The notes under the pieces were generated by a model. The model did no database searches. It was given only the letters and a program-made list of their open reading frames with translations, and was not told where the DNA came from. 64,000 nt of DNA, from positions 8,819,001-8,883,000 of the forward strand of contig NC_081821.1 of assembly GCF_030704535.1 (NCBI RefSeq), given 5' to 3'. Below, in pieces: positions 49,501 to 61,500 of the stretch. This DNA is from Vitis vinifera (lineage: Eukaryota > Streptophyta > Magnoliopsida > Vitales > Vitaceae). Position numbers and translations under genes: made by a program. The stretch's first letter is position 1, and each line of letters starts with the position of its first letter.

Positions 49501-52500
49501 GAACGAATTTCAATTTATTTTGCAACGCACTTAATCTTAAAAGCTTATGAGAGATAAAAATACCTTAAGGCTTCAACCAGGTGAAGCGAGTCTTCAGCAG
49601 GGACTTTAAAATTACCTTCCCCATTCACTGCCCTATGATATATATGGAACAGACCATCTAAAGATCCACAAAGCTTTTTCCGGCAATCTACAGACATCAA
49701 TAAAATTGAATTCATACCAGAAATAAATAGAATAACACACAGCACAGCTACCATGGTAGTGTGGCCAAACAAGAATAAAATAGTAACTGATGAATGCCTC
49801 AAGTTCAAAACCAGATAAAAAATCCCACATACATTGGAAGTCCCAATATCAAAGGACAAAAAAAATAGAAGAATAATAGCATTAAAATAAAAAAATGACA
49901 TAGAAGATGATAAATATATGATTTATAAACAGAAATGCAGTAGTTCACAGCATTCAGAGTAGGCACATTGATCAGATTAATCAACATAAGAAACATAAAC
50001 ACTCAAAGCAGCCAAATTTTGCAATATTTCTAATTTATGTTACATGAAGACTACGTGAACTTATATTGTACATGACATGACAAAAGTTTGCATATAGGAT
50101 ATCATAAAAAATAAGTACCCTAGGGGAATGTTTAACAAAGAAAAAGAAGAACAAATTCTCATCCATTGCAGGTGACTTTTTTTAATTCATTATAGACATT
50201 CTATCCTAGTTATACTTCAATTTACGAAGCGGATTGGAGGAAAGAGAAATTTGACTATTTAGTCATCATGTCCCTGCATCCTAAATTAACTTGGGCACAC
50301 ACCAACACCTAACAATCAGACCTGCATTCATGTAACACAATTCCTGATTGTTCCCTCCAACATTAGCAAGCTTTAATTACCTCCTGATCAATAATCAGTA
50401 ACAGGAATCATTGGTTCAACAACAGCAAGAAAACTAATTTGATAAACCTTTATTAAGGTCACAGGACACTACGAACAGGATCATAGGTCGTATCATGGAG
50501 GGCCATTCAAGATGTGCCAATATATGGGTTTGAAAATGACAACCATCTAACTAGAAAATCATCTGATTGGATAAAATGAACCCAGTGACTCATCTGGCTG
50601 ATCTAAGATAAAAACTCAAAGCCAACCAAGATATGTTCTTGTCAACACATCCAAGAAAGGCATCTTGCTCTCTTAAAGAAAGTAGGAAAGCTCACCACAT
50701 AGGCAATTTGGAAAGTTAGCAACAAGACACCAATAAAACAAAATTGTCTCATTCACGCATTCAGGTTTCTTTTTTTTTGATTGGAAACGACACAAAGATT
50801 TATTGATAGAAAAAAAGTACAAAAGAAGGATGAGGAATCCTCCTGCCCAAGACAGCTAAACTAAAGAAAAAAACATTGAAAAACGCGCAACACTCTAAAA
50901 AGACCACTCCTTATGGAGTACATACAGCTATCCAATCAAGAAGTAACGCATTAAGGGGAGTCCCCTTAAAAACCTTGGAACAATAGGCCCAAAGAGAAGC
51001 AAGGAAAACAATAGAGTCCCATAGAGCCTCTGAATTCCTTGCTTTATCCTCAAAAATCCTCGCATTCCTTTCCCTCCACACAATCCGAATAAGAGCGATG
51101 TTTGCAGCTTGCCACAAGGCTATCCCCCTCTTAGACGAACCAAATCCATTGAATTTGATGTACATCATGTCAAGGATGCTTCTCGGGGGAACCCAATCCA
51201 TCTTAGCTAACTGAAATAACCTGTGCCATAACCCAATCGTCAAGGAGCAATGAAGAAAAATATGATCAGCTGATTCCCCATGCTTCATGCACAGAATACA
51301 AATATCCGGACTAAGGGCTTTGTAGGGTCTTCTCACTTGTAGCATGTCATTAGTATTCACCTTCTTATGTGCCACTAACCAGATGAAGGACTGCACTTTG
51401 AAGGGAATTTGAGAATTCCAAACGAATTTAGAAGGAAAAACCTGAGGAGGACCAAAAAATTGGGATAAAGCTAGAAAGAAAGATTTAACTGAAAAAAGCC
51501 CTGAAGAAGACAAGGGCCACGATCTGGCATCTGGAACCGAAGGAGATAAATTCACTCCATCAAGAGAGCGCATGAGGCCTTCTAAGTCCTCAATCTCAGA
51601 ATCTGACAAGTTACGACGGAAATTTAAATTCCAAGAGAAAGGGCGAGTAGGACCAAGAACTGAAGAAATAGGTATGTTTTTATCCAAGACTACTCTAAAT
51701 AGACTTGGATATTGGGATCCCAAAGGTTGGTCCCCCCACCACAAATCTTCCCAGAAGCGAATTCTTTCCCCATTTCCTACCACAAATCGAGTAAACGAGG
51801 AAAACTCTTGAAAGACTTGAGAAATAGCCTTCCAAGGACAACGATGTGACCATCTGACTATTGTGTTAGCATCCCAACCATTGGAGTGAGAACCATAGAT
51901 GCTTAATATGACCTGATGCCATAGAGCTGATCCCTCTCTAGGGTACCTCCACAACCACTTCCCTAAAAGAGCGAGATTTCTTATAGAAATATTCCCAAAA
52001 CCCAAACCCCCTATTTCCTTCGGTTTACACACGACATCCCACCTGACTAGATGATCCTTTTTACCTTCCCCAATCCCTGACCATAAAAAATCCCTCTGCA
52101 ACCTCTCGATTTTTGCAGCAACTGAAGCGGGTAACTTAAATAAAGAAAGATAGTAACAGGGCATATGGGTAAGGCAAGATTGGATGAGAGTTATCCTCCC
52201 GCCAAAGGATAGGTATGCCTTTTGCCAACCATCTAATCTTCTTGAAATTCTCTCAATCACAGGATCCCAAAAACCACCTGCCCTGGGGTTCCCGCCCAAA
52301 GGAAGACCCAGATATAGTATAGGCCAGCTAGAAGCCTTGCATCCAAGTGTCTCAGCCAATCTTGACATATGAGCATGATCCAAATTGATGCCATAAATAT
52401 TACTCTTGTCTAAATTGACCTTAAGTCCAGAAATATGCCCAAATGCTAACAAAAGACTCTTGAGAGTCTGCAAGTCTTCCTCCCTAGTGTTAGAAAAGAA

Positions 52501-55500
52501 GATGGTGTCATCGGCAAATTGCAAATGAGATACCCTAGTTCTATTTCTACCCACCCTGAAACCCTCCAACATATTTCTCTCCTCTGCTCTCACAAGCATC
52601 CTACTCAATACATCTGCTACTAAAGTAAACAAAAAGGGGGATAAAGGGTCTCCTTGTCTTAATCCTCTCGATGCCTTAACCCAACCTTTAGCGCTACCAT
52701 TCACCAATACTGCATAAGATACCGAGGACAAGCATCCATTCATCCATTTCCTCCATTTAGGACTAAACCCCTTCTTCTCCAACACTTGATCTAAAAAATC
52801 CCACCTTACGTGATCGTAAGCCTTTTCAAAATCAATTTTAAAGACGACTCCTTCCTCCCCTGATCGTCTTCTCTCATCCACTATCTCATTTGCTATGAGG
52901 ACTACATCCATTATTTGTCTCCCTTGAACAAAAGCTCCTTGAGTAGAATGGATGGTTTCATGTAAGACCCCTCTTAGACGCCCTGAGAGCACTTTGGCTA
53001 TTATCTTATAGAGACTAGTGATCAAACTAATGGGTCTAAAGTCTGAGATTTTCTTTGTCGTACTCTTTTTGGGCAAAAGAACAATGAAAGAGGCATTAGT
53101 GCTTTGATTGATAACTCCGCTCCTGTGAAACTCTGCAAACACTCTCACTAAATCCTCCTTAATCACATCCCAGCAGTCTTGGAATACTGCAATAGTAAAG
53201 CCATCAGGCCCCGGAGCCTTGTCCCTATCCATCTGAAAAATGGCCTTAGAAATCTCTTCTTCTGTAAAAGGGGCAACCAAACTTATTGCACTTTCCTCTG
53301 AAATAGGAGACCAATCTAAACCTTCAATACTCCAAGACTCTCCTATAGGATTCGCGTAGAGTTTTTCAAAGTAGAGTAAGATCTCCTCTGTGATGCTCAT
53401 GGCATTATTCAACACTAAGCCCGTTTCATTTTCCAATGACTTGATATACTTCCTATTTCGCCTACCATTAGCCACTTTATGAAAAAACTTAGAATTGCAA
53501 TCCCCTTCCTTAACCCATTTCACCCTAGCTTTTTGTCTCCAATGGATTTCCTCCCTCAAAATTAAATCCTCTAGCTCCCCTTTTCTTAAGGCTCTTTGAC
53601 CTAACAATTCAGAGGTGAGACCCCCATCCTGCTCGATGGCGTCTAAGTTAGTTAAATCCTTGAGGATACTTTTTTTCTTTTCATTAAGCACTCCAAAAGA
53701 CAGCTTATTCCATTCCTTCGCTTTGGCTTTAACAAATTGTAATCTCCTCATGAACTTGTGGCCTTCCCATCCGTTTCCTTGAAAACCCCTCCACCAATTT
53801 CTAAAGTTCTCCTTGAAACTAGGATGTTGCAGCCACATGTTCTCAAACCTAAAAGGAGTTGGGCCCCACGTGAACGGATTGGTATCCAAAGCAATTGGCC
53901 AATGATCCGAGGTCCTTCTGATAAGGGTTTCTTGAGTGCCTTGGGGAAATAGCTGCCCCCACTCATTTGAGTAAAGAAAACGGTCTAATCTCTTGCACAC
54001 GGGAGACTCTTGCATATTTGACCAAGTGAATGATGCGTTCCTAAGAGGTGGATCAAGTAATTCACTTTCACTAATAAAACTATCAAAGTCCCTCATGCTT
54101 GAAGTTAGCCTAGAGCCCCCCAATTTTTCTGAACTTCTCCTTATGACATTAAAATCACCGCCCACACACCACAACGGAAAAGTTAGACCACAAATGTCAT
54201 AAAGTTCCACCCAAAAATCCTTCCTAAGTGAGGGGCTATTTGGACCATAAACTGCAGAAATCCAAAGAGGTCCACATCCCTCCAAGGCGAATTTGACCGA
54301 TATCGAGAAAGAACCTAATACCACCTCCTCCTTGCTCAACTTTTTTGAGTCCCAAATGAGCAAAATCCCACCGGAAGCCCCACACGCCGGGAGAAAATCC
54401 CAATCCTTATTTCTGACCGTCCATACACTGCCCACTAGCCTTCTGTCGCACTTCTCCTTTTTTGTTTCCTGAATCATCACAACATCCGGCTTCTCTAACC
54501 TAAGGAAATCTTTAATCACTCTTCGCTTATTACTTGAACCCAAACCCCTAACATTCCAACTGATGATTTTCATGGAAAAACACGCAGGCCCTAACCCTCC
54601 AAACCAAATCCACCTGGATTCAAACGCCTATGGACCTCTATTCTTCCTCCTAGAGTACACCTTAATGTCCAGAGAGCTTAGGACCTCACGTACTTTAGCC
54701 ATTTTCCTGGGGGACAGGCCATCTATAAGAAAGTCTTCCGGCGGGGATGCCTCATTAACCCCTGGACTGCCTGGCATCAGGTTAGAAGACTTCCCAGGGG
54801 TGGAACTCTCGGACATCTGGTTAAAAACAGCTCTCTGATTCTCCTCCTCAACATGGACAGGGATGCCAACAATATTTAATGGTCCAACATCGCCTATTTC
54901 GGGAAAAATTTTGAATTTACCTTGATTTACCAAAGGAGACTGGAAAAGAATTTCTGAATATGGGAGATGAGGACCGGAAGGACACGGAAGATTCATTGCC
55001 AGATTACAAGACGGAGAGGGATAAGGCTCGGGTGGCTGAGAAGAAAAAGGCTGACTTACCTCCAAGCTTTCCACTCCCGGAACTTCACAATTTCCTCCCA
55101 AAATGATGTCTTTACCTCTGGTTCTTGGAATAGAAGGTGACACCGTGACTAAAGAGCTACCAGGATCATACCCCGCTCGGCCCGTAAATCCTCCTTTGTC
55201 TTCTTTGAGTTGGGATTTTCGCGATTCCATCACTCCTCTTGACGTCGAGGTTTCCTCCTTCGACCAACTGTTGCAATTCCTTGGCAGAAGACAACGGAAG
55301 ATGGGACTCTCTCTGATACCTCGAGTCTGATGAGATCCCGTCCCGCCATCCACTTCCAGATTGTGGCCTTCGCTAAATGACACTGCGCTCCGTAGGGGAA
55401 GAGTCTCGCTGCTACTCCGTTGTCCATGACGGCGATCCGCGCTTGGAAGGAAGAGTTTGGACCACATCTCCCTTGAATCCATCGTTTTTTCCCCTTGCGC

Positions 55501-58500
55501 GAAGTCTTCCTTCTGATCCATTGAAGCTTTCCCCTTTCTTGCTGCACTTTCTCTCTCTCGAGACCCATATCTCAAGCCAGACGACATCGAGCCTCCTTGA
55601 ACTTGGCCCAACCCCGAAGGGCCTGATGACTTACAGCCCACAGTCCGACGCCCATAACTCTCCTCTTTTATCTCTGAAGGTGGGCTAGGGTTGGATGAAA
55701 ACAGGGCCTGAAACTCATCGGCCCGACCATCCTCTCCAAGGTTTGCTTCGACGCCGGCCCTCTCATCGCCTGAACGAGGCTGCGAGATCGCCTTTGCAGA
55801 GGAGCCCTCTCTCTGTGGAGAAGAAAAGGATGCATCAGCGTCATGGGCTTGAGGGACGTCTGGGCCAGCGTGAAGCCCACGACTCCTTCTCCCTTTTTGG
55901 ACCCTAACTGGATGGGCTTTAGTGGATGACTCAGGCCCTGTGGGCCCAAGAATGACTTCCTCTACAAAGCCCAATCTGCTCCCTTCCCATACATTCTCCC
56001 TTTTGGCCGCCATGCTCGTACTTGAACGCCGATAGCGTGCCCGGGGAAGAAGCTCCCTCCTGTAGCACTCATTACCCCTGATACTACCTCGTAGCCCCTC
56101 TGCAAATTTTGGCGTCTGAGAGACGCAACCCCCTTCTTTCAACCACTCGTACCTGCAGTGGGATGTCTCGGACGTGACATTGCCGTCTTCGCCCTCTTCT
56201 CCGATGACTGAAACTGCTATAGTATGCTTCCAGGCCCCGTCTTCCACCTCGAGCAACGCTGGAAGCACGACTCTAGGATGCATCTCCACCCACAGCTTCA
56301 CCTTCGTCAAATCCAACAGCTTCACGGTTTCCCTTGCTACCTCCGTCACCCTCCCCCACTTCTTCAAGATGAATTTCAGCTGGTCTACCTCCCACAAGTG
56401 AAAAGGAAGGCCTTTCAACACTAACCATCCCCTTCTGAATTTTCCAGGCATAAACATATTTTCTCTTGGCGACCATCTTCTTAGGAGAACAATCCTTCCT
56501 TTCACTAAAAGCCTCTCCTGCTCTTGTAACCATTTTGCTCTTCCTGCTGTACTCACAAAGAAACACCCCTTGAAGGCGGAAATGGGATTTATAGACACCA
56601 TACCTTTCACTCCCAACAACCTCGCAATGGCCTTGCCTTCATCAGTCCAGTCTTGAACTTTTTCTTTGCATTCACATATTACGGCTCTGGCCCATTTTCC
56701 AGCTGCTAATGGAACTCCACTCCTAATTCCATCCTCTGCAACCACCTCTGCGTATGACCGGCCACCTCTATATTTGCTTTTGCTCAACTGATTATTGCCA
56801 AACATCTTCTTCCGCTCTTCTCCGACTTGATCAGAATAATCTTGCACTGAAATAATCGCCCTCCTAAGGACTTCCCATCCACTACCTTTATCACCCTCGG
56901 GGATGACGAGAAGTAAAGGATTCCTTCTTGTGGCAATCTCGGTGATTTTCATGAAACGCCCTCTATTGTTGAAGCAAATCTCCATCAAATGGATCTTATT
57001 CTCGCCCCTGAACTTTCGTGTGAATCCCCTGGTATTCTCCAACTCCACAGCTTTCTTCAAATGCTCCGTTAACCAAACCACCTCCTCCCTTCCAAATCCT
57101 ACTGATACAACAAAACCACGGCTCCTTTCTGTTACTGAAACCCAAGTTCCACCATTCGATCCTTCAAACTTCACCTGAAAAGCCTTTTTTTCCACTTCAA
57201 ACTTTTCAACTTTGTTCTTCATCGTGCCTAAACCTTCATCAAGTTACCTTGCTTCCGTGATCCAGAAAGAACTATGAAGATGGGAGGAGGAGATCTTCTC
57301 CACATTGAAACAAAGGATATAACCATGTACCAAAGCTTGGGGAGCAATCTCCTCCACCTATCCGCATTCAGGTTTCTTTACATATCAGAAGATCACAGAG
57401 AGTCAAAGGAGAATAATTTATCTTTCACATGTTGAACCCAAAATCATATACACTGCCAACGAAATGTGAGTCAAATTATACATGCCTCATAGAGATCCAT
57501 TGGCAGTCTATGAATAGAATTCTTTGCCCTTGGTTCAAGGGTTGCATTATGTTTGAGCAGTGCTAAGACCATTGATCATATTTTTCTTCATTGTCTGTTA
57601 GCATTGCGTTTGTGTCATAATTTTTTTGTCTTGCTAGGATGCCTATCTTCCTCCTACATCTGTGGCAGATGTCATGGTGTCTTTTTAGGGTTTTGGAGGG
57701 CAATGCCTAGAGCAAGGACTTTTGGTGAATGGCTACACCTACTTTTACCATAGGGGATTTGGTTAGAGAGACAGCTATGTTCTTCAAGAATAGATGGAGA
57801 TCTACGGAGTTGTAATGAGCTTTTCATCATAGTAGGTGTCACTTCTGTATTCGCCAGCATATACATGTGAATGTGATTGTGTTGGACCGAAGATCTATTT
57901 ATTTTCTAGTCCATTCCAGTGCCACTACATGCTAAATAATGTCTTTTTAGTCAGGTAATGGCTCAAAACCATGGTCATCAGATGCATAAAAAATGCTACA
58001 AATTTTGCAAGTATAATTAAATACAATTTTAATCAAGCAATGGCAACCGTTGGCTCACATCAGGAACAAGTTAACCATCAATAGGAAATACTAGTAGGTA
58101 TAATCCACTCAATGAGCTTAAGAAAATGACATAACACCAAGACGTTGTTTTGAAATCATGTGAAGTTCTCCATTTGTAAAATGCAAACAGAAAATACAAC
58201 TATTTCAGTGATTATACTCACCAAATTCTACTGTTTGGTTCAAGAACACATGAATAAACCATGAATACCCAGTAATCCTAGTATTTCTGAACTATTTGCC
58301 CACAAATAATTTTGAATAATTCCATTTCCCAATAGTCAGTACGAGGCTATCAGTATCCAGAATTGTTTCCAAAAGTTGAATGGCTCTGAATTTGAAACTT
58401 AGACACTCTATTTTGAAAATGTAAACCAAACTTGGAAATTAGGTGGAACCTGTTGATTGATAAAAACAAAAATTACATACTGAACAAAATTAGTGCATCT

Positions 58501-61500
58501 GGACGGATGAATCTTGTCATTATTCTGATAAAGAACTGATGAATAATTCATCAGTTCTTTATCATGCAATCATTCTACTACACCTACATACAGTTGATGA
58601 TCTGAGAAAGTTTATTTCTTTAATGCTCCAAAGGTGAATTGACAAAGAAGGGTGCAAATAATAACATGCAAGAGAGTCTGTACCATCACAGATGTGTTTA
58701 AATGCCAAAGCAGCAGCTGCTGCAGAGTCCTCAGATATACTCATGCCACTCATGAGAATATCTATGACTGAAGGAAAAATTGAGAGTCCACCTGGCGCAG
58801 CATCAAGCCATTTTGAATATGCTCCAATTGTTAAGCACACTGTAGAATTTTTTATAAACTCATCACACGTTAATTATAAATGATAAAAGTCAGATATCAT
58901 ATGCCAACTTCAAATTAAAAGTAGGTTATGTGCCTTCTTACAATTCCTAAGGCTTCCATCCCTAGAGGGAAATAAAATAAGCATGACTAATATCCCGGGG
59001 AGAGGTGACGACCAGAATCACCAACTGCATACTATTAACCTCACCCACTCACCAAAACAAATTCTTCCACCTTCATTTCCCCTCTTCTAATATGTAGATA
59101 AAAATGAAAAGGGGAACTACAAAGAATATATTACCTGTCTGCAATAATTGGGGTTGATGGGGAAGTTTTGGAAGCATATTCATAACCTGTATTGGGGAAA
59201 CAGACCACCAGACAAAAGCATACACTTTATGAGTTAATACGCTAATAGATAATCCCAAAATATTAAATTAAATGAACAAATAAAAAGAGAAACAGACACA
59301 CCAAAGCAACCAGAACAATATATTAAGAGAGTGAAACTTATAGCAATTAAATAGGTTACACATCCAGAACAACCTTTGATCATGTGAACCAAACAACACG
59401 AAGCAAATTCACCAAAGCAGAGCTGATGGGCAATGGGACTGCATAAAGACCAATCAAGTTCCAATAAAATGCTGCAGAAATTTAAGGTATCACCAGGCAC
59501 TGCTCTACATGATGACACTTTTTTCCCATTCACATTGTACAATAGAAGCATGGGCAAGTGCGACATAACTAGAATAATGTTGATTTATACCATTTTGAAT
59601 AAAACCAGGAAGTGGCATTGTTTAATTTGTCTATGAGAGAAACTTAGGAAGCAGATTATCCAGGAAAACACTAACAGAACAAACAGTTCTATAACCATAT
59701 CCTTGCTGCCACAAATGCTTCTATCTGATATATTAACAGGAGAAGCAGTCAAAATCCAAGGAGTTTAATATGAGAGGAATTTGAAGGGCATTCACACCTG
59801 AGGCATTACTTCAGCTTCAACGACTGAAACGTAATTTGATATAGCTCGGATACAATATAAAGCAGCCTCTGCTGGACGCCACTCATTGTGTTCCTCATTT
59901 CCACAGCTAGCTACAGCCTGAAATAATCATGGGTAAAAGCATGTGTTTAAAACACAGCAAAAGGATCTTACAGTGCATCTCCACAAGAATTATGAAGCAG
60001 TATAATATAGAATTGCAAAAATATTATAAAGTTTGGTATATAAATCATCAATCCAACCCTACATTTGGTTGCTGGGGAAACTCAGGAAAATAAAATTGGG
60101 GAATCTTATGAACTTCCCTTTTCCTTCACTTTCTTACAGCCCATAACAAAGATTAATGTTCCCAAACTTCTGTAATTTTTTTTCCCTTTTTCTATGCCTT
60201 CTTCACAAATAAAAGTAGATTAATGTCATATCTTCTACCAACAAAAATATTGAGAATTTCCCAGAAGGCCAAGTTTCATGTATGCAAATTAGCAACATTC
60301 CCAAGAAACAACATTTAGGTTTTCTTGCATCCAGAGAAATATATTTAAACTAAAACAGATGCCTTCTAGTTGCCTTCTAGTTTTTCTAATATTCTAATTT
60401 CAATAACTTCCATGCCCATTTTATCTCCAATAGCCCTCTACACACTTCTTCATTTTAACACCCTACTCATTGACCTAACACTGTTGCACCATTGTTCCAG
60501 TTATTTGATTGTAGGGAAGCCAAAATTCGGAAACTGATTCTAGGTATGTACTTTCAAAGTGGCCAAGGTGGAATTCCAAATGTCTCTCTCATACAAACAC
60601 TAATACTCATAATGAATAAAGGTGAAATAAAAATCTCAGTAAACCCCAAAATTCACTATTTTGTAACATCCGTTTCACCTAGTTTCAACTCCTTCCAGTA
60701 TCTAAGACAACTCAACTCTTCTGCTTCCACCTAGTCCAAGAGCAAAAGATTTAACCATTTTGATATTGGAAAAACATAGGATCCAAGCAGCAATAAATCT
60801 CCCTCCATCATCTCAACAACAAGGCTATACATATAACTGTCTCAAGTGTCCATCAAACAGCTCTCACAACCTCTAGCAGAGCACAGCACAGCTGCCACAA
60901 ATCGGGAAAATTAATTAAAGATCAATGTCTCTTCCTTTCAATCTGGCAAACCAGCATAAAGTATATTGGTAATAAATTTCCATAATAATACTTCTGCTTT
61001 AATTGAACATAACATGATGTGACATTTCAGAAGAGCCTCCAGTCCAGAGATGATACATCACCAATATACATTAAGGGGTTAGTTGACTGAACACTGAGAA
61101 CTGGTACTTCCTGATGATATTGGTAAAATATTTTCATAATAATAATTTAGTTGTAGGCTTCCTGAAGGTATTGGTAAAATATTTTCACAATAATACTTTA
61201 GTTGCAGGCTGAACATCCAGGCTAATACTTTCCTCTTCAGCCACTGATGTGCAGATTGGTTCTGAGAATCAAGCCAAAGTATAGAACATATCCAATGTGT
61301 TTATTTAAAAGAGAAGAGACCTTTTTGTTGTGAGGCAACCATCTCATCAACCTTGCTCTAACCCTTAAGGAGTAAGGACTGCAGCCAAGGGTGTCAATAT
61401 CCAATTGAAAAGAGGGCTTCAAACCAGAATTTTCAAACTGGTCAGGTCAACTGCAAGAACTCTCAGCGAGTCACATTTCCAGGTTTTAAGAACCCAAATT

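Larger units (their letters stand above)
50773..57362 (-). mobile_element. Full-length L1 retrotransposon with both ORFs open
   Basis: 6590 bp insertion in the importin intron (49688-58683), in the gene's own orientation. Target duplication CGCATTCAGGTTTCTTT at 50756-50772 and 57363-57379; the final T's merge with the poly-A tail (T run on the plus strand), so 14-17 bp are secure. From the 5' side: a 140-nt leader (57362-57223), ORF1 57222-54628, a 54-nt gap, ORF2 54573-50911, and a short 3' UTR with the family tail. Both ORFs are free of stops, so this may be an autonomous, recently active element. The older copies at 6312-8064 and elsewhere are relatives. Confidence 0.95.
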
